Shown here one piece after another: positions 16,924 to 26,537 of a stretch of DNA of 64,000 bases. The DNA comes from Sulfolobaceae archaeon (GTDB lineage Archaea > Thermoproteota > Thermoprotei_A > Sulfolobales > Sulfolobaceae): the NCBI GenBank assembly GCA_026627305.1, contig JAPNVD010000003.1, positions 1 to 64,000 on the forward strand. The letters are read 5' to 3'. Under the pieces are notes generated by a model. The model did not search any database, was not told the origin of the DNA, and saw only the letters and a list, made by a program, of their open reading frames with translations. Made by a program: the position numbers and the translations under genes. How positions within the stretch are numbered: the first letter of the stretch is position 1; the number at the start of each line of letters is the position of its first letter.

Positions 16924-17799
16924 ATGGATATTTTTCCTCAATGTTTTAGCTGTATTTTAGATGTTAGATTCAAAGAGATACTTAATTCTATAAACGATAG
17001 GGATAAAGCCATTAGCGTCCAATATAAGCTTCTGAACATAGCAAATGAGGAATTTTCCAGATCTAAAGAGCTCACGCATATAGCGTCAAATATTTATCTT
17101 AGATTAGTTAAGGAAGCGCCAGAGATCGTAAAATACTACAAGGAACTTAAGAGAAAAAGTATAGATACTGCATTAAACGAGATTAAACCTTTAAAGAAAT
17201 ACGCAAGTTCACTTAACGGTTATGAAAAGTTCAGATTTGTAGTAAAGGTATCTATAGCTGGAAACCTTTTAGATCTAGGGGTTTCACAATTTACTCCTCC
17301 TAGTTCAATAACGTTAGACTTCATCAATAATCTCCAATTTGGAATCGATAACACGTATGAAGCCTATAATATAATCAGAAATAAGAAGATCCTTTATCTT
17401 TTCGATAATGCTGGAGAGGCAGTATACGATACTTTATTAATAGAAACGCTAAAAGAGATGGGAAACGAAATAGTTGGCGTTGTAAAAGAGGAGCCTGGTT
17501 TCCAAAATGACTTAACGATAGAAGATGCTAGATACCTAGGACTTACAACTCAGATGAAAATAATAACTACAGGTTATGCTGGTTCTAGCATACATCTAGA
17601 GAATGTTAATGATACCTTAAAAAGGGAACTAAATGAGGCTGATATCATAATATCTAAGGGGATGGCAAACTTTGAATACATATATTTCATGAAATTTGAT
17701 AAGCCTGTTTTGTTCCTATTAGTGCCTAAATGTGAACCTGTGGCTATTGCTCTAAATACTAAGAAGAGATTATTGGTAGCGTTGTTAAGAAAAGAATAA
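16924..17799 (+). CDS. DUF89 family protein, probable metal-dependent damage-control phosphatase
   Basis: A 291-residue protein of the DUF89/ARMT1-like family, short archaeal type. Conserved words are the N-terminal CFSC pair (C7, C10), AGNLLDLG (N114, D117) and FDNAGEAVYDTLL (D161, N162, E165). In relatives these acidic and asparagine residues hold a divalent metal. Family members remove phosphate from damaged or unwanted sugar and cofactor phosphates; the substrate here is unknown. It stands ten bases behind porB, so a housekeeping role connected with central metabolism is possible but only inferred. Confidence 0.85.
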   Translation: MDIFPQCFSCILDVRFKEILNSINDRDKAISVQYKLLNIANEEFSRSKELTHIASNIYLRLVKEAPEIVKYYKELKRKSIDTALNEIKPLKKYASSLNGYEKFRFVVKVSIAGNLLDLGVSQFTPPSSITLDFINNLQFGIDNTYEAYNIIRNKKILYLFDNAGEAVYDTLLIETLKEMGNEIVGVVKEEPGFQNDLTIEDARYLGLTTQMKIITTGYAGSSIHLENVNDTLKRELNEADIIISKGMANFEYIYFMKFDKPVLFLLVPKCEPVAIALNTKKRLLVALLRKE

Positions 17800-17813
17800 G
17801 TAAATAACAGAAT

Positions 17814-17831
17814 GATAGAAACCATTCTATC
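17814..17831. other. Hairpin in the spacer behind the por-DUF89 transcript
   Basis: GATAGAA and TTCTATC form a perfect 7-bp inverted repeat with a 4-base loop, starting 15 bases after the DUF89 stop codon. The following sequence is AT-rich but has no strong T-run on the plus strand. It could protect the RNA 3' end or be part of a terminator. The rest of 17832-18020 is AT-rich, with no gene or RNA that I can see. Confidence 0.4.
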
Positions 17832-18049
17832 TTATAGAATAAAAAACTATTATCTATACATGTTGAATAATTACTTTTGAACGTATACAGAACTATATAT
17901 ATAAGACTGTTAAAAATAATCAAAAAGCTAAAAGATATAATAAATAAATTTTAATAATATATAATGTACTGAAGTGAAATAGAATTTAGATGAGCTTATG
18001 CTATTGATAAATTTTTTAGCATGTTTATTATTACAGATACTCTGAAAAT

Positions 18050-19603
18050 ATGAGAAAACGCTACATTGCGATTCTAGTAGCTATGCTGGTATTGTCTTTA
18101 TTCTTTTTACCTGTTTCTTCTTCGTCTTCTGTTGCTGACCAATACAATATTATGATCTCTGGCTTCTCTCTTTCTCTAAATATGACAAGAAGTTTTGATA
18201 TCATTAACATATCAAGTTATTTATTCAATGAAAATTTGAGCCAATTACCTTCAAATGTGGCTGTTAATTTCACAAAAGTAGAATATTACGTTCTGTATTC
18301 TAATTTCTCGAGATACTATGAACAGGCAAATACATCTGTATACTATAATAATGGAACTCTAACTGTGAGTACTGAAATTCCATACTTAATTGAAGTGCTT
18401 GCTGTTTTTAATAATAGTTATCAAATATTGTGGGCAGGGTTTAATAGGTCATTGCTATCTCTTGATCTAAATTTTATATTGCCACATGAAAAGCTAGTTT
18501 TAGTTTATTTAAACGGGTCCAAGATCTTCAATATTACATTCAATTTACCTTTCAATACAACTTTTTCGTTTGGGAAATCATCTAGTTTATCTATCCTGGA
18601 AATAACTTACTCACGTTCTTTAATCATATCTAGGGAATACATTATAATGGCTATTAACGACATTTTATCTGAGTATTCAAATCAGATATTTTATATAAAT
18701 GGAAAGTTATACAATTTATCGTTCAATTTCTCCTCTTATATACCTTACTTATCAATATTTAAGAATACAGAGTTACCTACAGCTCTGCTAATGCGTAATG
18801 ATTCTATGGCAATGAGATTTTATGGAGAGAACAGCACTATAGTAGGGGCTTTGTATGATATCTCGTACGGACATAATTCCAGTGAGCAAATATTTATAAC
18901 CAGGCTAAATGCCAGTGTTCTATATCCGCCATTTTTCGTCTTTTCTATAAAGATAAATAACGAAACCATTCCTGTGGTTATAAAGAACGAAAATATAGAG
19001 ACCTTCTTACCTTCAACGGTACTATATAAGGTAAATGTAACATCATATTTGATTAATATTTCAGGAAATGTTTTCTTAGTATCAAATCATTATAACCATT
19101 TAATATACTTGATAAACATGTCAAAAGTACCTTACATTATTTCAGTATTTAGGTATAACAACATCAGCTTTGAATCTCAAATGTTCGACGTTAACGAAAC
19201 ACCAGCCGTAATAATTATTTCTCAGTTACTTTCGGATGATTTTATGATTTTATTTAACTCATCCAATAATAGTCTAAAGGAGGTTCCAGGTTGGGATTAT
19301 TTATATGCTAAGCATGAGCTCGTGATAATCCTTCCTTCTGAAAATATAAGAGGTAGTCTAATCATAGTGTATCCTTCCTTAGTAGTTACAACTACTGTCA
19401 TATCGTCTAAAACCATAACTACAGTGATAACTACATCTACAAATTATACTTTAACAGTAACGGGAGCTTCACCCTCAATAACTACGCTAATTTCTCTTAA
19501 TTACGTGGCGTCAGAGTATAATGTTGTGTTTATGTTAGGTATACTCATTATAATTGTGGTCATAATTATCTATATTGTGAGAGCATTAACTAGAAAGAGA
19601 TAG
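18050..19603 (+). CDS. Cell-surface protein with C-terminal membrane anchor, unknown function
   Basis: A 517-residue secreted protein. A classical signal peptide (MRKRYIAILVAMLVLSLFFL) opens it. An external part follows, rich in Ser, Asn, Tyr and Phe, with a very high number of N-glycosylation sequons. Near residues 445-470 a Thr/Ser-rich stalk resembles that of the binding proteins, and one membrane helix (about 488-510) ends in RALTRKR. This layout is typical of Sulfolobales surface proteins that sit in or under the S-layer. The family is not recognised. A TTTATTA word at about 18022-18028 lies 26 bases before the ATG, supporting a leaderless start. The FecCD-type transporter next door lacks a binding protein, but this protein does not look like one. 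Confidence 0.75.
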   Translation: MRKRYIAILVAMLVLSLFFLPVSSSSSVADQYNIMISGFSLSLNMTRSFDIINISSYLFNENLSQLPSNVAVNFTKVEYYVLYSNFSRYYEQANTSVYYNNGTLTVSTEIPYLIEVLAVFNNSYQILWAGFNRSLLSLDLNFILPHEKLVLVYLNGSKIFNITFNLPFNTTFSFGKSSSLSILEITYSRSLIISREYIIMAINDILSEYSNQIFYINGKLYNLSFNFSSYIPYLSIFKNTELPTALLMRNDSMAMRFYGENSTIVGALYDISYGHNSSEQIFITRLNASVLYPPFFVFSIKINNETIPVVIKNENIETFLPSTVLYKVNVTSYLINISGNVFLVSNHYNHLIYLINMSKVPYIISVFRYNNISFESQMFDVNETPAVIIISQLLSDDFMILFNSSNNSLKEVPGWDYLYAKHELVIILPSENIRGSLIIVYPSLVVTTTVISSKTITTVITTSTNYTLTVTGASPSITTLISLNYVASEYNVVFMLGILIIIVVIIIYIVRALTRKR

Positions 19604-19671
19604 ACAGTTGTCTATATAATCCCATTGCAAGGGATTTTAAGCATTGGTAACAAATATTATACTTGATAGAC

Positions 19672-19743
19672 ATGGTGTACATGAAAAGATATGAAATGGA
19701 TTTAGACGAGTACCTAACATTAGAGGCATTAGGTGTTTTTTAA
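19672..19743 (+). CDS. Possible 23-residue peptide or gene remnant
   Basis: A tiny frame reads MVYMKRYEMDLDEYLTLEAL and stops after GVF. An AT-rich AATATTATAC word at 19653-19662 lies about 24 bases before the internal ATG at 19681, which would suit a leaderless 20-residue peptide. Its TAA overlaps the stop codon of the convergent ABC ATPase gene. It may be a real small protein, a decayed gene end, or chance. Confidence 0.25.
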   Translation: MVYMKRYEMDLDEYLTLEALGVF

Positions 19744-20429
19744 AAAAGCTGCTTAAGAAATACATATCTTCCTTCAATAAATACTTTCTTGATTTTAACT
19801 TCGTATACCTCAGATAAGAGGTTTTCATCTAGTATTTCGTCAATATTACCTCCTTTAATGATTCTTCCGTTTTTTATTATATAGGCTGTATCTGCTATGT
19901 TAAGCATTTCTAAGTCATGTGTCGATATAATAAAATCCTTTTCATCTCGATATTTAGATATGATATTCATGATAATAACTTGGTTTCTCAAATCCAAATT
20001 TGATGTAGGTTCATCCATTATTACAAGGTCTCCCTCAGCTAATGCCTTAGCTAGCAATACTAGCCTTTTCTCACCTGAGCTCAGTGTGCTAAAGTTTCTA
20101 TAAAGGTAATTTAACATTCCTATATTTTTTAAGACATTTTTGTAAACATTTAATGGTCTAACGTTATTTCCAGCCTGTAGTACATCGATAACTCTCATAT
20201 CTACTGGAGTAAATTCTGCCGGCGAATATCCAATGCTTTTTATTTTTTCGTCAATTGATATAAATCCTTTAGAGGGTTTTATCATACCTATTATTGTTCT
20301 CAATAATGTAGTCTTGCCTGAGCCGTTAGGTCCCAGAATTAAGTTTATTCCCTTCCTAAGTTCTAGGTTGATATCGGATAATATTAATTTTCCTTGGATC
20401 TTCACATCCAAACTACTGACTAACACCAA
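19740..20429 (-). CDS. ABC transporter ATPase, iron-siderophore/cobalamin type
   Basis: A 229-residue ATP-binding subunit of the FecE/BtuD group. It shows Walker A GPNGSGKTT near residue 34, signature LSSGEKRLVLLAKAL near 117, Walker B LVIMDEPTSNLD near 135 and switch histidine in STHDLE. It is shorter than the usual 250-260 residues, with a compact region between the Walker A and signature. It overlaps the permease gene by 17 bases and is its partner. The likely role is uptake of iron complexes, cobamides or haem. The signature has SSGE instead of the commoner SGGQ, which is accepted in this family. Confidence 0.88.
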   Translation of the reverse strand: MVLVSSLDVKIQGKLILSDINLELRKGINLILGPNGSGKTTLLRTIIGMIKPSKGFISIDEKIKSIGYSPAEFTPVDMRVIDVLQAGNNVRPLNVYKNVLKNIGMLNYLYRNFSTLSSGEKRLVLLAKALAEGDLVIMDEPTSNLDLRNQVIIMNIISKYRDEKDFIISTHDLEMLNIADTAYIIKNGRIIKGGNIDEILDENLLSEVYEVKIKKVFIEGRYVFLKQLF

Positions 20430-21405
20430 TTCTTCTCACCAAGACATATATTATTATTGGAAAGGCTAGGATTGCGGTAACTGCTGTTATTGGGACAGTA
20501 AATCCAAATGCTCCTTTTGATATTATTTTAGATACCAGCAGTATCATACCACCCATCATAGCTACATAGGGTATTTCTGTATATGATGATCTACCTCCTA
20601 AAAATCCTCTAACTAAATGGGGTGTCATTAAGCCAACAAATCCTATGATTCCGGTGAAACTTATTATCATGCTTATTAACAAACTTATAGCTAGTACCCA
20701 TAGCAACCTAAATCTATTAGGATTGACCTTATGTGCAAATGACATTTCATCGCTGATCGCTACAAGATCAATTATTCTTGCATACTTCATAGCGAAAGCC
20801 AAGAAAATAAGCGAGATCACTACAGTTAGTACCATCTCAGTGTAGTTGATATAGTTAATATAACCAAAGATCCAAAAGTAAACTGAAGGTAGTTCAGGAA
20901 CCTTCTCTTGAAGTATGCTTATTTCAAACATTATAAGTGATGAAAATATATATGATACCGCAATCCCCGCAATCACTAATCTGTAAACATCACCACTTTT
21001 GCCTATTAGGATCGTTATTAAGGTAGCTATTGAAGCGAATAAGAAGGCTGTGAGTGGAGCTATATAAAATATGTAAGCTAATGGGATTCCAAAGAGTAAA
21101 AAAATGTAGGATAAAGTGGCTCCAAAAGCTGCCCCCGATGAGGTTCCGCTTATATAGGGATCCATTAGCGGATTTTTTAATAATTTCTGTAGAATTAAGC
21201 CGGAGACAGCCAAATCTGCACCAATAAATAAAGTAGAAATTGATGTAGGAAATCTAATCTGATATATTATGAAAGAATAAGGATATTCGTGTCTAAAAAG
21301 ATATCTTATGGGTACATATACAGAACCGTAAATTAATGAAGCTATAAACGTTATTATAATAGCGATAGTGATAAGAATTGATATTAACAATAATTTATTA
21401 TTCAT
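20413..21405 (-). CDS. FecCD/BtuC-family ABC transporter permease
   Basis: A 330-residue integral membrane protein with about ten helices, of the FecCD family that imports iron-siderophores, haem or vitamin B12. Diagnostic stretches are IRFPTSISTLFIGADLAVSG, LLKNPLMDPYISGTSSGAAFGA (split here by family convention) and GFVGLMTPHLVRGFLGG, the last containing the ATPase-coupling region. No periplasmic-type binding protein is encoded beside it, although such transporters usually need one, so a distant gene must supply it. Its start is 80 bases from the divergent antiporter gene. Confidence 0.9.
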   Translation of the reverse strand: MNNKLLLISILITIAIIITFIASLIYGSVYVPIRYLFRHEYPYSFIIYQIRFPTSISTLFIGADLAVSGLILQKLLKNPLMDPYISGTSSGAAFGATLSYIFLLFGIPLAYIFYIAPLTAFLFASIATLITILIGKSGDVYRLVIAGIAVSYIFSSLIMFEISILQEKVPELPSVYFWIFGYINYINYTEMVLTVVISLIFLAFAMKYARIIDLVAISDEMSFAHKVNPNRFRLLWVLAISLLISMIISFTGIIGFVGLMTPHLVRGFLGGRSSYTEIPYVAMMGGMILLVSKIISKGAFGFTVPITAVTAILAFPIIIYVLVRRIGVSQ

Positions 21406-21485
21406 TTGGACAGGGTATCCATGTATTTCTAAAGTTTAAAACTTTTCGTTAATCATTAAATCCAGGATAATAAAGAAAATAAGTA

Positions 21486-22997
21486 ATGAACGTTATAGTG
21501 ATTTCTCTACTTTATATAGGGATTATGCTCTTCCTCGCCAAGACCTTTGAGGAGATCTTTAGAAGGCTTAATTTAGTAGCTTTCGTTGGACCTATAATCA
21601 TTGGTATAATTTTAAGACATTTTGGGATAGTAAGTGTTAACGATATTGTATCTTTTATAACGTCTCTAGGAATAGTATTCTTGTTATTTCTGGCAGGTGC
21701 TGAAGAGTTTGATATTAGATCCTCATCTATCACGCTTAAAGATTATATTACAGTAATTATTCAGATCATAGTACCTTATGTTGCAATTACAATAATCCTT
21801 TACTATATGCATTTCACTGACTTCTTATTATTTGCAGTTCCTCTAGCTATGACTAGTGCAGGACCTCTAACAAGATTATTAATGGATACTGGTCTAAGTA
21901 ATACAGAGATAGGAAATGCGATATTTAGGCAAGTAATATATGTTGAGATAGTTTTCGTGATATTGTTTGCTCTATTCGAGAATTTATCGAGGTTTTTCAT
22001 TACAGTAGTAGAAGTATCCCTAATTATCATACTAATACTGTTAATAGGTAGGTTCGTTTCTAAATTATTAGAAAAAATTGAGGCTTATTTTAAGGTTAGG
22101 GAGATAGAATTCGCATCTATAGTTTCTTTGATTTTGATTGTGAGTTATATTGCTTCAATTTACATGTTCAATGCTGCAATATCTGCATTTTTCTTAGGTC
22201 TTCTCTTAAGGGATTATATTCATGACAGGCCGGAAATATCTGAGAGATTACATGCCTTTACATATGGATTTTTTGAACCTCTATTCTTCCTAGGAATTGG
22301 ACTATATGTTTCACAAATAGATATTACAACGTTTATTTTCGCATTGTTAATCTTCTCCATTCTTATATCTAGCAGGTTTCTCAGTGGGTATTTGGCATCT
22401 CTAGTAATAAACGTTAGATCTGATGTTAACGCCATTGGAACTTCAGTTAAAGGCGGTGTTGATTCCTCGTTACTTCTCTCAGCTTTTACTCTAGGTTATG
22501 TGACATCTAAAGAGTACTCAATAGGTATACTTTCAATCTCTATGGTAGCATTGGTTATACCAATTCTTTTTAGGAGGGTCTATAAAGGGAGTGAAATCAT
22601 CTCATCAAAAAGTAAAATTAAGTTAAGCTCAACTGTAAAGGATATAGATATTAAACCACTTTATGCCAAATGCAATGAAAACTTAAGGTCTTTAATAAAT
22701 AAAATCGATGAGAGGGGAGCAAGAGGCATAGTAATAGTTGACGATAATATGAGACCATTAGGCTATGTATCTGTAGCTACATTGTTAGAAATAGACCCCT
22801 CAAAGTATGAAGAAATGAGCGCCTGTGATGTTCAAATAGAGGAGGTTCCCATAGATGATGAGAATACTAAAATAATAGATATACTTAGAAGGTTTAGAGA
22901 GACAGAGAGTCCTGTAATAGCTATTGTAAATTCTAAAGGAGAGTTGATAACCACAATATATGAGAGAGAACTTTTGAGGTATCTCGTTAAGGTCTAG
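21486..22997 (+). CDS. Cation/proton antiporter (CPA2, KefB-like) with C-terminal CBS domains
   Basis: A 503-residue protein. About twelve hydrophobic helices fill residues 1-365 and match the Na+/H+ exchanger family, with [17 protein letters not shown] near residue 62 and [13 protein letters not shown] further on. The cytoplasmic tail from about residue 380 contains two CBS motifs ([20 protein letters not shown] and [20 protein letters not shown]). These usually bind an adenine nucleotide and control the transporter. It would exchange Na+ or K+ for H+ across the membrane, important for pH balance in an acidophile. Its end overlaps the convergent nucleotidyltransferase gene by four bases. Confidence 0.9.
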   Translation: MNVIVISLLYIGIMLFLAKTFEEIFRRLNLVAFVGPIIIGIILRHFGIVSVNDIVSFITSLGIVFLLFLAGAEEFDIRSSSITLKDYITVIIQIIVPYVAITIILYYMHFTDFLLFAVPLAMTSAGPLTRLLMDTGLSNTEIGNAIFRQVIYVEIVFVILFALFENLSRFFITVVEVSLIIILILLIGRFVSKLLEKIEAYFKVREIEFASIVSLILIVSYIASIYMFNAAISAFFLGLLLRDYIHDRPEISERLHAFTYGFFEPLFFLGIGLYVSQIDITTFIFALLIFSILISSRFLSGYLASLVINVRSDVNAIGTSVKGGVDSSLLLSAFTLGYVTSKEYSIGILSISMVALVIPILFRRVYKGSEIISSKSKIKLSSTVKDIDIKPLYAKCNENLRSLINKIDERGARGIVIVDDNMRPLGYVSVATLLEIDPSKYEEMSACDVQIEEVPIDDENTKIIDILRRFRETESPVIAIVNSKGELITTIYERELLRYLVKV

Positions 22998-23650
22998 TAT
23001 TCTATTTGTTTTCTAAAGAATTTATTCGATTTTATTAACTTTCTAATTGCATCTTGAATCGACTCATCACCACTCAGGGTATAGGTTAAGAAAACTCCAC
23101 TATGGCCTCTCTCCACCCTTTTAGTCAGCAAATTTTCCCTTTCACGGATAGTATCTACTGATATTTTAAGGAGTTTAGATGCATAATCTTCATTTCCTTT
23201 TAGATCTAGTTCTTCATGACCATACTCTGTTGGTATGATTAGTTTTAGCCTTTTGTTAACTCCTGGGACTCTTTTGTTTTCTTTCAATTCTTCAAGCGAT
23301 ATCATTCCACCAAACCTATAAAATTCTATTTCATCCTTTTTCAGTTTAGCCAAAGGAAAGGAAATAACTTCTTTTTCATCAGCATCAAGTGATATGTAAG
23401 CTTTAGGAGTAGAGAAGGGAGTAGCTTGAACTATGAATTTGTGATGGGCTTCTAAAAGGTCGAGTTTAATCATATTGGGTTCAAATACAACTATATCAAT
23501 ATCACTATCTTTATGCACATCACCTCTAGCTACAGAACCATAAACATAACCATTCATACCCTGTTGGAGTAGTAGGACTAGTATTTCTTCAGCCCTTTTA
23601 CGTTTTAATGTAAGTAATTGCCAATGTTTTTCATCGTATTTTATTTCCAT
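22994..23650 (-). CDS. Nucleotidyltransferase-domain protein
   Basis: A 218-residue protein. The polymerase-beta-like nucleotidyltransferase motif [19 protein letters not shown] starts at residue 38. It contains the GS pair and the two metal-binding aspartates D50 and D52. The rest (residues 70-218) is a conserved extension with a helical end, not a plain HEPN domain that I can name. The size and isolation argue against a MNT/HEPN toxin-antitoxin pair. A role in nucleotide transfer to RNA, protein or a small molecule is all that can be said. The start is only 13 bases from the first possible start of the divergent protease gene. Confidence 0.8.
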   Translation of the reverse strand: MEIKYDEKHWQLLTLKRKRAEEILVLLLQQGMNGYVYGSVARGDVHKDSDIDIVVFEPNMIKLDLLEAHHKFIVQATPFSTPKAYISLDADEKEVISFPLAKLKKDEIEFYRFGGMISLEELKENKRVPGVNKRLKLIIPTEYGHEELDLKGNEDYASKLLKISVDTIRERENLLTKRVERGHSGVFLTYTLSGDESIQDAIRKLIKSNKFFRKQIEY

Positions 23651-23663
23651 AGTACTTAATACT

Positions 23664-24761
23664 GTGTATGTTTTACACTTTTTTGTGGTTATAAATTCAC
23701 TATACCTTGCATTAGAAATAGCAATAGCTGTTTGGATCTTACTATTTGTATTTAGAAAAAGACTTCAAAAGTACGGATTTATTATTTATCCGTTTATACT
23801 GTTGTGGAGAAGAAGTGCTAGGGAAGAGTGGCTTCCATCGATAGCCTACTCCAAGTACTTTAAGAAGTTTGAGATGATTGCAGTAGGGCTAGGAATAATA
23901 GCAATGATTGCGGGGATTTTCATAATATTTTATACATTAGTTAACCTAATAATTGCGCCGAAAACTACTACTGCTAGATTAGAACCAATTATACCTTTTG
24001 TAACTATAGGTGCTGCTCAGGTTCCATTTTTCCTCTTTGCTCTAGGGCTATCAGTTTTATTACACGAACTTTCTCATGCTGTATCTTCAACGTCTAATAA
24101 GGTAAAAGTTAGAGGAGGAGGTATCTTACTTATATTTCTATTTCCAGGGGCTTTTGTGGAGCCTGATGAGGAGGAACTTAAAAACGCATCTTTAATGGCT
24201 AAGCTAAAAATAATATCAATAGGAATAGCAGTAAACTTGATTTTAGCAGGTGTGTTTTATGTTCTTGTAGAGTATGCTGTTCCATTGATGTCTAAGGGTC
24301 TGCTAATTCAAGGTGTTATAAATGGCACACCAGCTTACTATAGTGGTATAAGAGCAGGCGACATTATATTAGCTGTAAATTCAACAAGGATAACTGAGCC
24401 CTATCAGTTGGAATCAGCTTTACATGCTTCAGTGGTTCACAATATAACTTTGCTCTTAACTAATGGAAGTATAGTTTCACTATTGGTAAAGACTCCGCAA
24501 CACTTTCTTGGCGTTTATATAACTTACTATTTGCCTCATCCTTATGACTGGTTTGCCTATTTTATTTTCTGGATGTTTGTTCTCAATTTCAGTTTAGGAG
24601 TGTTAAACGGCGCACCCTTATTAATCACTGATGGAGGTAAAATAGCTACAGAAATATTAAAGAAATATTTAGGCGAAAACGGAGAAAAGATATCGTTTTA
24701 CTTACAATCATTAATGCTATTTCTTTTAATAGCAGCTGTCATGTTATCAGTATCAACTTAA
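23664..24761 (+). CDS. Site-2-type membrane metalloprotease (M50) with PDZ domain
   Basis: An intramembrane zinc protease of 365 residues. HELSH at residues 134-138 lies within a membrane helix. The second metal motif is in [12 protein letters not shown] (D323). A PDZ domain occupies about residues 212-285, beginning [20 protein letters not shown]. Such proteases cut membrane-bound regulators or leftover signal peptides. The start is doubtful: ATG 23664 is only 13 bases from the divergent gene. GTG 23685 ([10 protein letters not shown]) would leave room for a promoter and keeps all helices. The 3' end overlaps lysS by four bases, convergent. Confidence 0.9.
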   Translation: MYVLHFFVVINSLYLALEIAIAVWILLFVFRKRLQKYGFIIYPFILLWRRSAREEWLPSIAYSKYFKKFEMIAVGLGIIAMIAGIFIIFYTLVNLIIAPKTTTARLEPIIPFVTIGAAQVPFFLFALGLSVLLHELSHAVSSTSNKVKVRGGGILLIFLFPGAFVEPDEEELKNASLMAKLKIISIGIAVNLILAGVFYVLVEYAVPLMSKGLLIQGVINGTPAYYSGIRAGDIILAVNSTRITEPYQLESALHASVVHNITLLLTNGSIVSLLVKTPQHFLGVYITYYLPHPYDWFAYFIFWMFVLNFSLGVLNGAPLLITDGGKIATEILKKYLGENGEKISFYLQSLMLFLLIAAVMLSVST

Positions 24762-26248
24762 CTATCCTCTTGAATTATTTTAGCGCTTATTATCGGGAAC
24801 GGTATTACTTCTTTTATACTATAATTGTTGGTTAATAGCATCACAAACCTATCTATTCCTATTCCTAGACCACCAGTAGGGGGCATACCATAGCTGATAG
24901 CCCTAACGAAGTCTACATCATAAGGATGGGCCTCTTCATCTCCTCTTCTAAACATTTCTTGCTCTTGTTTGAACAGCTGATCTTGAAGTACTGGATCATT
25001 AAGTTCAGTGTAGGCGTTTGCCAATTCCATCCCTCCTATATATAGTTCAAATCTCTCCACTAAACCTGGCTTGCTCCTATGGGGCTTACATAGTGGTGTT
25101 GTTTCTATAGGATAATCAGTTATGAATGTTGGTTGAATCAGATTTGGAGTTACTAATTTATCGAACAGTTTTTCAATCATCAAGCCCCTAGAGTACATAT
25201 TACCTCTTGGTTTTAGATTGTATTTGTCTAACAGGCTCTTAAGCTCCTCATCAGTCATATTTTCAACATTTTTACCTAATGCTTCAGAAAGTGAATCATA
25301 CATCGAAATTCTCCTGAAAGGACTTCCTAGATCTATTTCCACTTGTCTATCAAGTAGTGTATACCTAATCTTAGTGTCACCTATTACGTTTTTTGAAACT
25401 ACTCTTAACATGTCTTCGGTCAAATTCATGATATCGTTATAGTCTGCATAAGCCCAATAGAGTTCTAGCATCGTAAACTCCGGGTTATGGGTTACATCAG
25501 CATCTTCGTTTCTAAATACCTTTCCTATTTCGAATACTTTATCAAATCCCCCCACTATAAACCTCTTCAAGTAAAGTTCAAGTGAAATCCTAAGATACCA
25601 ATCCTCATTTAAGTAGTTTATATGTGTCTTGAACGGTTTAGCCAAAGCTCCTCCATAAACCGGTTGTAGTATCGGTGTCTCTACTTCCATAAAACCTTTA
25701 CTATAAAGATATTGCCTTATCTCCTTAATGGTATTAAATCTGATTTCCATTGCTTTTCTAGCTATATCGTTATATAGGAAATCCACGTATCTGTGAGCAT
25801 ATCTAAATTCTGGTGAGAGTTTTGTCCAATCTGGGGGTTCTAATAAGGCTTTAGACAATAATGTGTAATCTTTGACAAGTAGTGTTAGCTCTCCTTTCAT
25901 AGTATAGAATAGATCTCCTTTGACGCCTATTATGTCCCCTCTATCTATGTATTTAAAGAAGTCATCATATTTCTCCTTCAATTCATTTACTCTTAGATAT
26001 AACTGCAATCTCTCTCCTTCATCAAAAATGTCTACGAAGCTCGCCTTCCCATGAATCCTAATGTTAGCTACTCTTCCAGCGGTAGATATATTAAACATAA
26101 ACGGCTCATGTGGCTTATCATTTTTGTTCTTAACTAATTCCTTGATTTGAGTGATGGTATGTGTAATTTCATATTTCTGTGGATAAGGATTGATCCCTTT
26201 GCTTTTTAATTCTTCAAGAATTTTTAACCTTCTTTCGTCCCACTGCAA
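24758..26248 (-). CDS. lysS: Lysyl-tRNA synthetase, class II
   Basis: A 496-residue class II LysRS that charges tRNA-Lys. The N-terminal OB-fold anticodon-binding domain covers about residues 50-140 ([20 protein letters not shown]). Class II motif 1 is around [20 protein letters not shown], motif 2 around [20 protein letters not shown] and motif 3 [14 protein letters not shown] near the end. Some archaea have class I LysRS instead; Sulfolobales use this class II type. The start codon is TTG at 26248 (MQWDERRL), since no ATG fits the conserved N-terminus. The tRNA-Trp gene lies 47 bases upstream on the same strand. Confidence 0.96.
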   Translation of the reverse strand: MQWDERRLKILEELKSKGINPYPQKYEITHTITQIKELVKNKNDKPHEPFMFNISTAGRVANIRIHGKASFVDIFDEGERLQLYLRVNELKEKYDDFFKYIDRGDIIGVKGDLFYTMKGELTLLVKDYTLLSKALLEPPDWTKLSPEFRYAHRYVDFLYNDIARKAMEIRFNTIKEIRQYLYSKGFMEVETPILQPVYGGALAKPFKTHINYLNEDWYLRISLELYLKRFIVGGFDKVFEIGKVFRNEDADVTHNPEFTMLELYWAYADYNDIMNLTEDMLRVVSKNVIGDTKIRYTLLDRQVEIDLGSPFRRISMYDSLSEALGKNVENMTDEELKSLLDKYNLKPRGNMYSRGLMIEKLFDKLVTPNLIQPTFITDYPIETTPLCKPHRSKPGLVERFELYIGGMELANAYTELNDPVLQDQLFKQEQEMFRRGDEEAHPYDVDFVRAISYGMPPTGGLGIGIDRFVMLLTNNYSIKEVIPFPIISAKIIQEDS

Positions 26249-26295
26249 TATTGATCAGTTAATAGTTTGTAAGGATTAGGGGAATTAAAATGTAA

Positions 26296-26419
26296 TGGGC
26301 CCGCGGGGACTCGAACCCCGGACCACTGGGTCTCTCCCCTTCCAGATATCTATCACCTATCTACAGACCCAGTTTTCATATCTGGAGCCCAGCGCTCTAC
26401 CTTGCTGAGCTACGGGCCC
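26296..26419 (-). tRNA. trnW: tRNA-Trp (CCA), with 50-nt intron
   Basis: The minus strand folds as a complete cloverleaf. The acceptor stem GGGCCCG/CGGGCCC has seven pairs and discriminator A73. The D arm is GCTC/GAGC, the anticodon stem CTGGG/CCCAG and the T arm CGGGG-TTCGAGT-CCCCG. The anticodon loop of the spliced form is CTCCAGA, giving anticodon CCA (Trp). The mature RNA is 74 nt. No CCA end is encoded. The intron lies at the standard position 37/38. Confidence 0.95.
26332..26381 (-). other. tRNA-Trp intron (archaeal, between positions 37 and 38)
   Basis: The 50-nt intron starts ATATG and ends GAGAG on the minus strand. Splice sites were placed by symmetry of the bulge-helix-bulge. CTCC (positions 32-35) pairs with GGAG near the intron end, and both 3-nt bulges read AGA, each cut as AG^A. 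A competing 8-bp pairing joins CCAGATAT (anticodon plus intron start) with ATATCTGG inside the intron. Confidence 0.8.
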
Positions 26420-26437
26420 ATTACCGGTCATATACCC

Positions 26438-26450
26438 TAAATAAATAATT
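26438..26450 (-). promoter_or_regulatory. Probable TATA box of tRNA-Trp
   Basis: AATTATTTATTTA on the minus strand is centred about 26 bases before the first base of the tRNA, as expected for a crenarchaeal tRNA promoter. Confidence 0.55.
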
Positions 26451-26537
26451 ACACATAACACCTAATAAATCTTGAGCTAATAAAAGCATTAATATACCAC
26501 ATATTTTTAAAGCTAAGAAGATTATTTATGCCATGAG

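Noticed and set aside
17832-18049. Non-coding RNA gene in the AT-rich spacer behind the DUF89 gene
   Set aside because: Apart from one 7-bp hairpin there is no stable structure, box C/D or H/ACA-like motif that I can support by eye.
22994-23650. Nucleotidyltransferase as part of a MNT/HEPN toxin-antitoxin pair
   Set aside because: No HEPN gene is next to it, and the protein is twice as long as a minimal MNT.
26332-26381. The tRNA-Trp intron as a box C/D guide RNA, as in euryarchaeal tRNA-Trp introns
   Set aside because: Only poor matches to the C box (ATATGAA, GTGATAG) and no good CTGA D box are present at 50 nt, and position 39 of this tRNA is C and not U, so the known target is missing.
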